NCBI RefSeq assembly: GCF_009765355.1
Contig: NZ_VTHK01000041.1
Span: 19,475 to 83,474, forward strand
Reading direction: 5' to 3'
Origin: Amycolatopsis anabasis
GTDB taxonomy: Bacteria > Actinomycetota > Actinomycetes > Mycobacteriales > Pseudonocardiaceae
DNA length: 64,000 nucleotides
The position numbers and the translations under genes were made by a program. The notes below the pieces were generated by a model that had not been told where the DNA came from, made no database searches, and saw nothing but the letters and a program-made list of their open reading frames with translations. Below, one piece after another: positions 18,306 through 26,924 of this stretch (within the stretch, counting starts at the first letter, position 1; the number at the start of each line of letters is the position of its first letter).

Positions 18306-19262
18306 GTGTTCAAGGCAAGAATGGCCGCTTTCGTCGTGCTCGCCGCACTCCTGGCGGTGACCGGCTGCGGCGCCGGGGCGTCCACAACGGACAGTGCCGC
18401 GCCGAACGCGGGAGTGAAGATCAACACCAAACCGGACCAGCACCGGGAGCGCGCGCAGCGGGTCGACGAGATCGCGAAGCTGGTGCCCGAACCGATCCGC
18501 GCCCAGGGCGCGCTGGTGGTCGGCACGACCGGGAACACCACACCGCCGCTGTCCTTCCGCGCGGACGACGACCGCACGATCATCGGCGTGGAGCCCGATA
18601 TCGCGCAGCTGGTCGCCGACGTCCTCGGCCTGCGGCTCGACCTGCGGGCCACCTCCTGGGAGAACCTCTTCCTCTCCGTCGAGACCGGCCAGTACACCGC
18701 CGGGTTCTCCAACATCACGGTCACCGAGGAGCGCAAGGACAAGTACGACTTCGCCGGCTACCGCAAGGACACCATCGCGTTCGAGGTGCGCGAGGACCGG
18801 GACCTGACCGTCTCCGGGCCCGCGGACCTGGCCGGGCTGCGGGTCGGCGTTTCGGCGGCCACGAACCAGGAGCAGATCCTGCTGCGCTGGGACGAGCGGA
18901 ACAAGGCCGCCGGGCTGTCGCCGATCCAGTTCCAGTACTACCCGAACTCCAACGACTACTACCTCGCCCTGCGGTCCGGCCGGATCGACACCTACGTCGG
19001 GCCCAACCCGGGCGCGGCCTACCACGCCGCGGTCACCGGGGAGTCCAAAGTGGTCGGTACGGTGTCCGGTGGGGGCGACGTGCCCGCCGAGATCGCGGCG
19101 ATGACGAAGAAGGGCAACGGCCTGGCCGAGGCGTTGCGGCGCGCGCTGGCCGTCGTCATCGGCAACGGCCAGTACGCCGAGGTGCTGCGCCGGTGGGACC
19201 TGGCGAGCGAGGCGGTGCCCGAGTCGAGGGTCAACCCGCCCGGGCTGCCCCGGCAGAAATAA
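18306..19262 (+). CDS. amino acid ABC transporter substrate-binding lipoprotein
   Basis: The 318-residue lipoprotein has a signal peptide and lipobox VTGC (Cys near 21). A type II periplasmic binding fold of the glutamine/lysine family (SBP_bac_3) follows: the strand ALVVGTTGNTTPPLSF, GVEPDIAQLVADVLG and the hinge region TVTEERKDKYDFAGY. It would deliver a polar amino acid to the permease. The GTG start at 18306 is preceded by ACAGGAGA. An Arg/Lys-rich stretch before the fold (residues 40-60) is longer than usual. Confidence 0.9.
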   Translation: MFKARMAAFVVLAALLAVTGCGAGASTTDSAAPNAGVKINTKPDQHRERAQRVDEIAKLVPEPIRAQGALVVGTTGNTTPPLSFRADDDRTIIGVEPDIAQLVADVLGLRLDLRATSWENLFLSVETGQYTAGFSNITVTEERKDKYDFAGYRKDTIAFEVREDRDLTVSGPADLAGLRVGVSAATNQEQILLRWDERNKAAGLSPIQFQYYPNSNDYYLALRSGRIDTYVGPNPGAAYHAAVTGESKVVGTVSGGGDVPAEIAAMTKKGNGLAEALRRALAVVIGNGQYAEVLRRWDLASEAVPESRVNPPGLPRQK

Positions 19263-19311
19263 CGGCTCCCGCCATCGCCTTCGACGCCGAGGCCGCTGTA
19301 GTCTCCGAAGC

Positions 19312-20172
19312 GTGAAGATTCTCGGCAAGCGCATCCTGGCGGGCGTTTTCTGCATCGCATTCCTCACCGCCGCGACACCGGCGGCGCAGGCGGACACCGC
19401 ACCGGTGCACCGGGGCGGCTCGGCGGTCGAGGAGACCGCGGCCGGATTTCCCCCGGAGCTGCGCCTGCGCATCGCGGCGGCCGAGGCCTACGCGAGCAGC
19501 CGCCCGGGCTTCGCCGGAATCGTGGTGCGCGACCGGAAGACCGGCGCTTCCTGGCACAACCCGCACTCGAAGACGCTCATCTGGGCGTGCTCCACGCCGA
19601 AGCTCGCCATGGTGGTCGACCTGTTGCTGCGCGACGACTCCGGCGCCATTCGCCTGACGGACGAAGACCGCGCGCTGATGCACGCGATGCTGAACTCCAG
19701 CGACAACGACGCGGCGCACACGCTGTGGAACCGCTACGGCGGTGAGGACTTCGCGACCCGCTTCCCGTCCTACGGGATGACCGACATGCGGTTCACCGAT
19801 CAGCATCCGCACCACTGGGGATGGATCCTCACCACGGCGGACGACCTCGATCGCCTGATGAACTACGTGCTGGAGCGCATGCCCGCCCGGCACCGGGAGT
19901 ACCTCGTCGGCGAGATGCGTTCGGTCGACGTGAACCAGCAGTGGGGCGTCTGGGGCGCGGGGGAGGCCGCGAAACCGGGGAACAAGAACGGCTGGGCGGA
20001 CGACAACGACGACGGTTCCTGGCTGATGAACTCGGTGGGCTTCGTCGGCCCGGACGAGCGCTACACCGTCGCCATCATGAACAACACCCAGGTGGTCGAG
20101 GGCGGTTACGACGTCGGCAAGGAAACGACCACGAAGATCAGCGAACTCCTCTTCAAGGGTTACTTCCGCTGA
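19312..20172 (+). CDS. secreted serine beta-lactamase-fold protein (PBP-like hydrolase)
   Basis: The 286-residue protein has a signal peptide (to about residue 28, QADT). It keeps the three active-site elements of penicillin-interacting enzymes in altered form: S-T-P-K (ACSTPKLAMV, an SxxK motif), SDN (NSSDNDAAHTLW) and K-N-G (NKNGWA) in place of KTG/KSG. Trp is abundant around the active site. It is probably an acyl-serine hydrolase or esterase rather than a true beta-lactamase; the substrate is unknown. Its last 13 bases overlap the end of the convergent P1 peptidase gene. The GTG start is chosen because it opens the signal peptide. Confidence 0.75.
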   Translation: MKILGKRILAGVFCIAFLTAATPAAQADTAPVHRGGSAVEETAAGFPPELRLRIAAAEAYASSRPGFAGIVVRDRKTGASWHNPHSKTLIWACSTPKLAMVVDLLLRDDSGAIRLTDEDRALMHAMLNSSDNDAAHTLWNRYGGEDFATRFPSYGMTDMRFTDQHPHHWGWILTTADDLDRLMNYVLERMPARHREYLVGEMRSVDVNQQWGVWGAGEAAKPGNKNGWADDNDDGSWLMNSVGFVGPDERYTVAIMNNTQVVEGGYDVGKETTTKISELLFKGYFR

Positions 20173-21242
20173 AGCAACGCCGCCAGGCGGTCGACCGGCA
20201 GCGCGGGCGCCCGGTGGCCGTTCCGGCCGACCATCGGCTCGTTCGCGACCAGGGCGTTCAGCACAGCCTCCTCGACCACGTGCACCACGGCCTCGAAGAA
20301 CGGATCGATCCGGCCCCACGGAACGAACCGGAGGGATTCGTAGGCGGCCTCGGTGCTGACCGGGAACGTGCTGGTGAGCGCGCCGGGATTCGCGGTGGAG
20401 AAGGCCAGGAAGAGGTCGCCGGAGAAATGGGAACCGGTGGTGCCGGTGCGGGCCAGGCCGAGCGGCACCCGCCGGGCCAGCGCCGCGCACTGCCCGGGCA
20501 GCAGCGGGGCGTCGGTGCCGAGGACCACGATGACCGATCCGGACCCCGGCGGGGCCAGCCAGTTCCGGTCCTCCATCGGGTTGTCCCCGGCGAGTTCCGC
20601 CCCCACGCCGACCCCGGCCACGGTCAGTTCGCGCCGGGCGCCGAAGTTGGCCTGCACCAGCGCCCCCACGGTGTAGGCGTCCGCGCCGTAGGACACCACG
20701 CGGGAGGCCGTGCCGGTGCCGCCCTTGAAGCCGTAGCACATCATTCCGGTGCCGCCGCCGACCGAACCCTCCGCGATCGGGCCGCCGCGTGCCGCGTCGA
20801 GCGCCGCGCCCGCGTGCTCCGGGCGGATCGTGGACGCGTTGACGTCGTTGAGGTAACCGTCCCAGGTCTCCGCGACGACCGGCAGCAGCCACTGGCTAGC
20901 GACGTCCGGCCGCTCGCGCACGACCCAGTCGATCACGCCGCGGTGGCACGGCCCGACCGCGTGGGTGTTGGTGAGCAGCACGGGCAGCCCGAGCGAACCG
21001 GTCTCCGCGAGCCAGGCGGTGCCGGTCATCTCCCCGTTGCCGTTGAGCGAGTACGTCCCCGCGGCGCACGGCTTCGCGAACCCGGCCCGGCCGCGGGGCA
21101 GGATCGCGGTGACGCCGGTGCGCGCCGATTCGCCCTCGACGAGGGTCGTGTAGCCGACCTCGACCCCGGGCACGTCGGTGATCGCGTTGGCGGGACCGGT
21201 CTCGCCGGGCAGCGGTATGCCGAGTTCGCGGGCGCGGGTCAT
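20160..21242 (-). CDS. P1/S58-family peptidase (DmpA-like L-aminopeptidase/D-esterase)
   Basis: This 360-residue protein matches the DmpA/BapA family, N-terminal nucleophile enzymes made as one chain that cuts itself before a Ser. Visible marks are TDVPGVEVGYTTLVEGES at the N-terminus, SVGGGTGMMCYGFKGGTGTASR in the middle and the self-cleavage segment PGSGSVIVVLGTDAPLLP, where the Ser of GSV should become the nucleophile. Such enzymes release N-terminal D- or beta-amino acids from short peptides. It is translationally coupled to the TetR gene upstream (ATGA overlap, 4 nt). An APC permease is divergent, consistent with peptide or amino acid salvage. Confidence 0.85.
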   Translation of the reverse strand: MTRARELGIPLPGETGPANAITDVPGVEVGYTTLVEGESARTGVTAILPRGRAGFAKPCAAGTYSLNGNGEMTGTAWLAETGSLGLPVLLTNTHAVGPCHRGVIDWVVRERPDVASQWLLPVVAETWDGYLNDVNASTIRPEHAGAALDAARGGPIAEGSVGGGTGMMCYGFKGGTGTASRVVSYGADAYTVGALVQANFGARRELTVAGVGVGAELAGDNPMEDRNWLAPPGSGSVIVVLGTDAPLLPGQCAALARRVPLGLARTGTTGSHFSGDLFLAFSTANPGALTSTFPVSTEAAYESLRFVPWGRIDPFFEAVVHVVEEAVLNALVANEPMVGRNGHRAPALPVDRLAALLQRK

Positions 21243-21850
21243 CGGTTGCCCTCCAGTGCGCAGCGGGTGGCGGAGGCCGCGTAGGCGCGGATCATCGCCT
21301 CGGCGGTCGCGGCGTCGACGCTCGGCACCGCCATGGTGACGTGCAGGCCGTACCCGTCCTCCAGGGTCACCAGGTTGCGGGCGATGGTGAGCGGATCGGT
21401 GACCAGGTCGAACGTCCCGGCCGCCGCGCCCGCTTCGAGGATGCCCGAGTAGATGCGGACCTGCCGCTCGTACAGGGCGATGTGCTGCGCCGCGTAGGCC
21501 GGATCGCGCCGCGCGATCGTGCCCAGTTCGTAGAGCAGGACGCAGAGTTCGTCGTCCGGTCCGGTCGGCAGGCCGCTGTGGATCACGCCGAGCAGGCGGC
21601 GCCGGGGATCGGCTTGTGCCCGTGCCGCTTCCTCGCGTGCCGCGCAGAAGCGGTCGACCGCCTCCCGCTGCACCTCGTGCAGCAGGTCGACCAGGGTCGG
21701 GAAGTAGTAGAGGACCGAGCCGGACGACATCCCGGCGCGATCCGCGATGTCGCGCAGGCGGAGGTTGAGCACCCCGCGCTCGATCACCGCGCGCCGCGCG
21801 ACTTCGACCAGTTCGGCCCGGCGTTCCGGTGCCCGGTTAGGACGTGCCAT
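21239..21850 (-). CDS. TetR-family transcriptional regulator
   Basis: This 203-residue repressor has an N-terminal HTH (NLRLRDIADRAGMSSGSVLYYFPTLVDL) of the BetI-like subtype that recognises amino acid or choline-like ligands. A helical ligand domain follows. The ATG at 21850 has AGGA at the right distance; an ATG 9 nt upstream is also possible. It is the first gene of a two-gene unit with the P1 peptidase and is divergent from the APC permease. It most likely represses both by binding in the 171-bp region between them. Confidence 0.88.
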   Translation of the reverse strand: MARPNRAPERRAELVEVARRAVIERGVLNLRLRDIADRAGMSSGSVLYYFPTLVDLLHEVQREAVDRFCAAREEAARAQADPRRRLLGVIHSGLPTGPDDELCVLLYELGTIARRDPAYAAQHIALYERQVRIYSGILEAGAAAGTFDLVTDPLTIARNLVTLEDGYGLHVTMAVPSVDAATAEAMIRAYAASATRCALEGNR

Positions 21851-21856
21851 GGTCCT

Positions 21857-21995
21857 CATTCTTCGAATGACCTTCAAACAACGCAAGTCGCACGAGAGCC
21901 GAAACACAATCGTAACTGGCTTCTGGGTTGCAATCTCCGGGGTCGGGACCTTTGATACGGGAACCGCGCGGTTCGTCGAAGGGTATTCAAAGAAC
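21857..21995. promoter_or_regulatory. candidate TetR operator region (divergent promoters)
   Basis: The region between the TetR and APC genes holds a perfect dyad CATTC-TTC-GAATG (21857-21869). It also has two like-oriented copies of TTTGAA-N5-TTCGA on the minus strand, one within about 21863-21880 and one within about 21979-21995. Two spaced copies of one motif in a divergent intergenic region next to a TetR gene are typical of autoregulation. Binding by this TetR is inference. Confidence 0.4.
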
Positions 21996-22021
21996 TCGGC
22001 CAGCCATCGGAGAGGATCATC

Positions 22022-23416
22022 ATGACCGCTTCCGGCCAGACACCCGCCGCAACCCGCCCCGCCCTTCGCCGGGGCCTGAAAACCCTGGGCACCCTGCTCA
22101 TCACGCTGTCCGCGATCAGCCCCGCGTCCTCGGTGTTCATCATCGCGCCCGGGGTCATCGGCGGGGCGGGCACCGGCGCGGTCTGGAGCTTCGTCGCCGC
22201 CGGGATCGTCGGGATCTTCATGGCGTTCGTGTACGCCGAGCTGTCCTCGGCCTTCCCGCTCGCCGGCGGCGAGTACGCCATCGCCGCCCGCACCCTCGGC
22301 CGCCTGCCCGGGTTCCTCGTGCTGGGCCTGATGATGGTCACCCAGCTGCTGATCGTCGCGGTCATCGCGCTCGGCGTCGGCACCTACCTGGCGGTGCTGT
22401 TCCCCGGTCTGCACGGCCCGACGGTCGCGGCCGTCACCTGCGTCGCCGCCGCGGTCACCGCGATCTTCGACATCCGGCTCAACGCCTGGGTGACCGGGAT
22501 CTTCCTGGCCGTCGAGATGCTCGCCCTGCTCGTCGTGAGCGCGCTCGGGTTCGTGCGGCCCGCGCGGTCGCTCACCGATGTGCTCGTGCACCCCGTGGTG
22601 GCGGACGGCGCCGGGGTCGTCCCGGCCTCGATCGGGGTGATCGCCGTGGCCACCTCGGTGGCGATCTTCGCCTACAACGGCTACGGCTCGGCCGTCTACT
22701 TCGGGGAGGAGACCCGGGACGCGTCACGCGGGATCGCCCGTGCCATCCTCTGGGCACTGGGCATCACCGTGCTCGCCGAACTCGTGCCGGTGACCGCCGT
22801 GCTGCTCGGCGCCCCCGATCTCGGCGCGCTGTTCGGCGCGGAGAACCTGATGTCGTACTTCCTGGGTGCGCGCGGCGGCGAAGCGCTCACCACCGCGGTC
22901 AGCCTGGCGGTCGCGCTGGCCATCATCAACGCCGTGCTCGCGATCGTGCTGATCAGCTCGCGCATGGTGTTCAGCAGCGCGCGGGACGAGGCCTGGCCGG
23001 GGCCGGTGAACCGGGCGCTGGGCGCGCTCCACCCGAGGTTCGGCACCCCCTGGATGGCCACCCTGCTGACCGGCGCGGTCGGCGCGGCGCTGTGTTACGT
23101 CGACCCGGAACTGCTCCTGGTCGTCACCGGCACCTCGATCGTCGCCGTGTACGCCACGCTCTGCGTCGCGTCGATCGCCGGGCGCCGCAACGGTTCCACC
23201 GCGGGCGGGGCCTACCGGATGCCGTGGTTCCCGGTGGCGCCCGTGCTCGCCCTGGCCGCGCTGGCCTACGTCGTCTACCAGAACGCGCTGGACGCGCGGA
23301 TCGGCCGGCCCAGCCTGTTCGTCACCGCCGGGATCGTGCTGCTGGCGCTGCTCTACTACGTCGGCGTCCTGCGGCGCCGGGGTGAGTGGGTGCTGCGGGG
23401 TCCGGAGCCCGAATGA
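22022..23416 (+). CDS. APC-family amino acid permease
   Basis: The 464-residue protein has about twelve hydrophobic helices. Helix 1 carries the APC-superfamily unwound segment (ITLSAISPASSVFIIAPGVIGGAGTGA), and AELSSAFPLAGGEYAIA is the consensus around helix 2. It should import or exchange an amino acid or amine. The ribosome site GAGAGGATC precedes the ATG. It is divergent from the TetR/P1-peptidase pair. The DmpA-like peptidase would supply or use the same amino acids, so the three genes probably form one salvage module. Confidence 0.9.
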   Translation: MTASGQTPAATRPALRRGLKTLGTLLITLSAISPASSVFIIAPGVIGGAGTGAVWSFVAAGIVGIFMAFVYAELSSAFPLAGGEYAIAARTLGRLPGFLVLGLMMVTQLLIVAVIALGVGTYLAVLFPGLHGPTVAAVTCVAAAVTAIFDIRLNAWVTGIFLAVEMLALLVVSALGFVRPARSLTDVLVHPVVADGAGVVPASIGVIAVATSVAIFAYNGYGSAVYFGEETRDASRGIARAILWALGITVLAELVPVTAVLLGAPDLGALFGAENLMSYFLGARGGEALTTAVSLAVALAIINAVLAIVLISSRMVFSSARDEAWPGPVNRALGALHPRFGTPWMATLLTGAVGAALCYVDPELLLVVTGTSIVAVYATLCVASIAGRRNGSTAGGAYRMPWFPVAPVLALAALAYVVYQNALDARIGRPSLFVTAGIVLLALLYYVGVLRRRGEWVLRGPEPE

Positions 23417-23418
23417 CG

Positions 23419-23826
23419 TCACTCGGCTTCGCGGCGCGCGCGGACGCGGCGATAGCTCCAGATCAGCAGCCCGAACAGGATCAGGCCGGAGAGGATGAGG
23501 CTCGAGCCCGCGCTCCACCCGCCGAACGGCAGGCCGGGCACGACTCCCCACACGATCCCCGCGCCGATGAGCGCCAGCCCGGCGAGCACCGAGCCGGCGA
23601 TGCGCAGGGGAGAGGAGACGCTGTCCTCGGCCGCCTTCATGGCGCGGTCGCGCACCGGGTCGACGTAGCGTTCCAGTGCGGGAAACTCCGAGGCGAGCAC
23701 GATCAGCCCGGCGAGGACCAGCAGCAGGCCCGGCCCGGGCAGGACGAGCAGTGCGATCCCCACCAGGAGCAGGGCGGCGCCGATCACGCCGATGACCACC
23801 CGTTTCACCGGATTGCCCGTCGCCAC
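23419..23826 (-). CDS. small membrane protein with PGPGW-type motif
   Basis: This 135-residue protein has three to four hydrophobic helices. It carries the LLVLPGPGLLLVLAGLIVLASE motif that defines the PGPGW/TIGR02611 family of actinobacterial membrane proteins, and ends in an Arg-rich tail (RRVRARREAE). The GTG at 23826 follows GAGGGAGG at good spacing and begins before the first helix; a longer frame to 24027 looks non-coding. The function of the family is unknown. Only 2 nt separate its stop from the convergent APC permease gene. Confidence 0.75.
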   Translation of the reverse strand: MATGNPVKRVVIGVIGAALLLVGIALLVLPGPGLLLVLAGLIVLASEFPALERYVDPVRDRAMKAAEDSVSSPLRIAGSVLAGLALIGAGIVWGVVPGLPFGGWSAGSSLILSGLILFGLLIWSYRRVRARREAE

Positions 23827-24008
23827 GGCCGCCTCCCTCTCGTCTTCGCCGTTAGTAGCCGATCGAACCATCGAACCGGTGCGGGACACGCCGGAGAAGT
23901 CCAGGATCCCCCGGTCGGTCGGCGGGGTCGATTCCCGCCGACGGGCGGGGCGGCCGCGGCCACCCGACCGGTAGGCCGTCACGGGCGGGCACCGGAAACC
24001 TGAACGGC

Positions 24009-25118
24009 ATGGCGGTGAAACCGACAACCGAGACCACGTCCGGGGCCAGGGTCAGGCTCGCCGGTGTCGATCTGGCGCGCGGACTCGCCGTGTTCGGCAT
24101 GTTCGCCGTGCACCTGGGGCCGGAGCCGGGCACGGGTGGATTCCTCAGCTGGCTGACCGGAATCGTCCAGGGCCGGTCCGCGGCGCTCTTCGTGCTGCTG
24201 GCCGGGGTGTCCCTGGCCCTGCTGACCGGCGGCCGATGCCCGAAGCGGGGCGCTGACCGGCGGGAAGCGGTGCTGCGCATCGCGATTCGCGCCGTGATCC
24301 TCCTGCTGCTGGGCACCGGGTTGACCATGCTCGGCACCTCGGTGCTCGTGATTCTCGCCTACTACGGCGTCTTCTTCCTGCTCGCGTTGCCGTTCCTCCG
24401 GCTGCGCGCGGGCACGCTCGCGGTGCTCGCCGGTGCCGTCGCGATCCTGGGACCAGTCCTGGCGGCCGTCGCCCGCCCGCTGGTGCAGGGCGGTCACTTC
24501 GCCGAGGTGAGCACTGCGCACGATCCGCTCGCCCAGTTGTCCGGCGAGGGTGTGTTGCGGCTGCTGCTGACCGGGAACTACCCCGCGATCACGTGGATGG
24601 CGTTCGTGTTCGCCGGAATGGCCCTCGGCCGGCTCGACCTCGCCGCCGTCCACAAGCGACTCGCGGTGGCCGGTGCGGCGCTCGTGGTGCTCGGGTACGG
24701 CGGTTCCTGGTTCGCGCTCGGCCTGGTGGAGACCGCCGAGATCGACCTGGACGAAGAAGTCGCCGCGCTGTTGGACACGACACCGCACACCGGGACCCCG
24801 TTCGAGATCGCGGGCACGCTCGGGATCGCGATCATGGTGCTGTCCGCCGCGCTGGTGCTGGCTCCCCGGTTCCCCCGGGCGGTGCTGCCGGTCGAGGTGG
24901 TGGGCCGCATGGCGTTGACCGCCTACGTCGCGCACGTGCTCGCAATCGGCGCCCTCGGGATCGGGGAAGTCCCCGAACGGCCGCTGCTCGCGCTGACCGC
25001 CTTCGTGGTCACCATCGGCGCCGGGTTGCTGCTGTGGAGCCGGTTCTTCCGCCGCGGCCCGCTCGAATTCCTGATGCACCGGGCCACCGAACCGGCGCGG
25101 CTGCTCAGGCGACGGTGA
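24009..25118 (+). CDS. DUF418-like multi-pass membrane protein (acyltransferase-like)
   Basis: The 369-residue protein has about ten helices. Its N-terminus (LAGVDLARGLAVFGMFAVHL, then RSAALFVLLAGVSLALL) matches the heparan-alpha-glucosaminide acetyltransferase-like or DUF418/DUF1624 fold. The C-terminal RMALTAYVAHVL and RRGPLEFLMH match the DUF418 tail. Members are thought to move acyl groups across the membrane onto sugars or lipids, but most are uncharacterised. No neighbour clarifies the substrate. The ribosome site is weak. Confidence 0.75.
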   Translation: MAVKPTTETTSGARVRLAGVDLARGLAVFGMFAVHLGPEPGTGGFLSWLTGIVQGRSAALFVLLAGVSLALLTGGRCPKRGADRREAVLRIAIRAVILLLLGTGLTMLGTSVLVILAYYGVFFLLALPFLRLRAGTLAVLAGAVAILGPVLAAVARPLVQGGHFAEVSTAHDPLAQLSGEGVLRLLLTGNYPAITWMAFVFAGMALGRLDLAAVHKRLAVAGAALVVLGYGGSWFALGLVETAEIDLDEEVAALLDTTPHTGTPFEIAGTLGIAIMVLSAALVLAPRFPRAVLPVEVVGRMALTAYVAHVLAIGALGIGEVPERPLLALTAFVVTIGAGLLLWSRFFRRGPLEFLMHRATEPARLLRRR

Positions 25119-25247
25119 TCACCGCTCCGCTGCGCCCCGGCTTCGCTACTCTCGGTGAACGCGGGTTCACAGCCGACCGAAGCCGGGACCCGTCAGGCCG
25201 CTGACACAGCGGCCGAAGCGAGCGATAATGGGCGCAGGTGAGTGACC

Positions 25248-25532
25248 ATGGCGCTTCACGATGAGGAGCAACGTCGTCTGGCCGAGATCGAACTCCGGCT
25301 GGCCGAGGAGAACCCGCGTCTCGCGCAGCGCCTCGCCGAGCTGCGCCCGATCCGGATCTCCGGCACCATCCTGGCCGTAGTGGCGGTCGTCGGCGCCCTG
25401 ACCATCGGCCTGACGATGATGACCTTCGGCGCCCAGTCCTCTTCTCTGATACTGATGGTTCTCGGTGCGTTGCTCGCCGTGGTCGTCCCCACCGCCGCCG
25501 TCTGGCGCTGCTGGCTCCACCGACTGCACTGA
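25248..25532 (+). CDS. DUF3040-family small membrane protein
   Basis: This 94-residue protein starts MALHDEEQRRLAEIELRLAEE, the signature of DUF3040 proteins. Two hydrophobic helices follow (ISGTILAVVAVVGALTIGL; LILMVLGALLAVVVPTAAV) and the C-terminus is short. The family is common in actinobacteria and has no proven role. The ATG at 25248 fits the family start; a GTG 6 nt earlier is possible. Its TGA overlaps the ATG of the first Crp/Fnr gene (TGATG), so the two are cotranscribed. Confidence 0.8.
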   Translation: MALHDEEQRRLAEIELRLAEENPRLAQRLAELRPIRISGTILAVVAVVGALTIGLTMMTFGAQSSSLILMVLGALLAVVVPTAAVWRCWLHRLH

Positions 25533-26236
25533 TGGGCAGCCCGGCGCGCGCCGACGGCCGCTGGCCGTTGAACAGCCTGCTGGCGGGTCTGCCGGCCGCC
25601 ACCGTCGAGGAACTGCTCGGGCTGGGTACTTTTCGCGAATTCGGCCCGGAACGCGTCCTGCTCCGGGAAGGCGAGGTCTCCGTCCACGCCTACCTCCTGT
25701 TGAGCGGGTGCGTGAAGGTCACCGCGACCACGCCCGAAGGCCGCCTCGCCTTGCTCGCCATCCGGGTCGGCGGGGAGCTGATCGGCGAGCTCGCCGGTCT
25801 GGACGGTGAGCCCCGGGTGGCGACGGTGACGACGGCCGGCCGGTTGCGGGCCCGGCTGATCTCGCGGGCGGAGTTCCACGGTTTTCTCGCCCGGCATCCG
25901 GACGCCGCGCTCGCGGTCAGTCGCAGTGTCGGCGCCAAGCTCCGCTGGGCGACGCGTCGCCGGGTCGACTTCGGCGGTTGCGAGGTTCGGGTCCGGCTCG
26001 CCCGGGTGCTGGTCGAACTCGCTGCCGGTTACGGGAAGCGGGTGGGCGCCGGAATCGAGATCGGGGTTTCGCTGACGCAGCCGGAACTGGCGGCGCTGGT
26101 GGGCGCCGCCGAACCCACGGTGCACAAGGCGCTGGCCGAACTGCGCCGCCGGCGGATCGTGGACACCGGCTACCGGCGCACCACGATCCGCGACTACGAC
26201 CGGATCCTGGCGGTCGCCGGACTCGCGGACGGCTGA
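25532..26236 (+). CDS. Crp/Fnr-family regulator 1 with intact phosphate-binding cassette
   Basis: This 234-residue regulator has an N-terminal cyclic-nucleotide-binding beta-barrel and a C-terminal Crp-type winged HTH (SLTQPELAALVGAAEPTVHKALAELRRR region). The phosphate-binding cassette reads IGELAGLDGEPRVATV (GEL at 85-87, Arg95). It keeps the Glu and Arg that bind ribose and phosphate of cAMP/cGMP in true receptors, so binding of a cyclic nucleotide is plausible. No Fnr-type cysteine cluster is present. It converges on the PycTM-like gene with a 6-nt gap and is one of two Crp/Fnr genes in the island. The target genes are unknown. Confidence 0.88.
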   Translation: MGSPARADGRWPLNSLLAGLPAATVEELLGLGTFREFGPERVLLREGEVSVHAYLLLSGCVKVTATTPEGRLALLAIRVGGELIGELAGLDGEPRVATVTTAGRLRARLISRAEFHGFLARHPDAALAVSRSVGAKLRWATRRRVDFGGCEVRVRLARVLVELAAGYGKRVGAGIEIGVSLTQPELAALVGAAEPTVHKALAELRRRRIVDTGYRRTTIRDYDRILAVAGLADG

Positions 26237-26242
26237 GGTCCG

Positions 26243-26773
26243 CTAGGAACATCCGGTGAGGAGCAAGGTCGCCAGCGTGCTGGTGAGCATGCCCGCCATC
26301 CCCACCAGGGAGCGCCGGACGTGCCGGTGCTTGCGCATCGCGAGCTCGGCGAGTAGCTGCGCCACTTCCCGCGCCTGTTCCCCCTGATTTCGCGCGGTGC
26401 CCTGAGGCGCCCATGTCCGGTCGAAGGTGGCCACGGCGGGGAAGGCGAACCGGTTGTCGCCCGAAGTTCCCGGGAGCCGCGGGCGCAGGGCCTGGACCAG
26501 TTGATGCGACGACACGGCGAAGGCCACCGCGAAAAGGCCGAGCAGCGCGAACGCGAGCCCCCTGGCCGGGGCCGCGCCGGTGGAGTTGGCGAGCAGGCCG
26601 AACTGAACGGTGAGCAGGGCCGTGAGCATGCCCTGCACGGCCACCAGGGTGCGAACCTTCTCGTCCGCGTGCTGCACCGCGCCCTGGAACAGGGTGATCG
26701 TGGCCAGGGCGGTGGTGAGTTCACCGGCGTCGGTGCGATCGTGTGCGGGGACCGCTGATCTTCCGCGTTGCAT
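26243..26773 (-). CDS. PycTM-like (Pycsar effector-like) membrane protein
   Basis: The 176-residue protein has an N-terminal helix ending in HADEKVRTLVAVQG (residues 35-48) and two hydrophobic helices (about 42-62 and 70-88). A polar middle section with NRFAFPAVATF follows, then an amphipathic REVAQLLAELAMRKHRHVRRSL helix and a last membrane helix (156-173). This ADxK-helix-hairpin-long helix-TM plan is that of the PycTM/DUF5706 family. Characterised members are membrane-damaging effectors of Pycsar anti-phage systems, triggered by cCMP or cUMP. The ATG at 26773 has GAAAGGAC upstream. It is divergent from the second Crp/Fnr gene and lies within 1 kb of the cyclase-like gene. Assignment to the family is by pattern; activity is inference. 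Confidence 0.72.
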   Translation of the reverse strand: MQRGRSAVPAHDRTDAGELTTALATITLFQGAVQHADEKVRTLVAVQGMLTALLTVQFGLLANSTGAAPARGLAFALLGLFAVAFAVSSHQLVQALRPRLPGTSGDNRFAFPAVATFDRTWAPQGTARNQGEQAREVAQLLAELAMRKHRHVRRSLVGMAGMLTSTLATLLLTGCS

Positions 26774-26851
26774 GATCGTCCTTTCCCTCGATTCACCGCC
26801 GTAACCGTCCCCGTTGTCGTCGCGACCGAACACGTCAAACGCCGGGTTTCC

Positions 26852-26871
26852 GGATTCCGGGCCGGGAATCC
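26852..26871. promoter_or_regulatory. candidate Crp/Fnr-type operator between PycTM-like and Crp/Fnr 2 genes
   Basis: GGATTCC (26852-26858) and GGAATCC (26865-26871) are perfect inverted arms around a 6-bp centre. This gives the 20-bp two-half-site geometry expected for a Crp/Fnr dimer. It lies in the 151-bp divergent region, 79 bp from the effector start and 54 bp from the regulator start. The bases differ from the TGTGA-N6-TCACA consensus, so binding by either local Crp/Fnr protein is a prediction. Confidence 0.45.
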
Positions 26872-26924
26872 CCCGAATGGTCGGATCCCGTCCAAGGACG
26901 GGGTGTGCCTTCCGCGAATCTGGC

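Noticed and set aside
26814..26924. N-terminal extension of the second Crp/Fnr protein to a start at 26814
   Set aside because: The added residues are low-complexity and unlike the family, and they would run through the GGATTCC dyad and leave almost no promoter region for the divergent gene.
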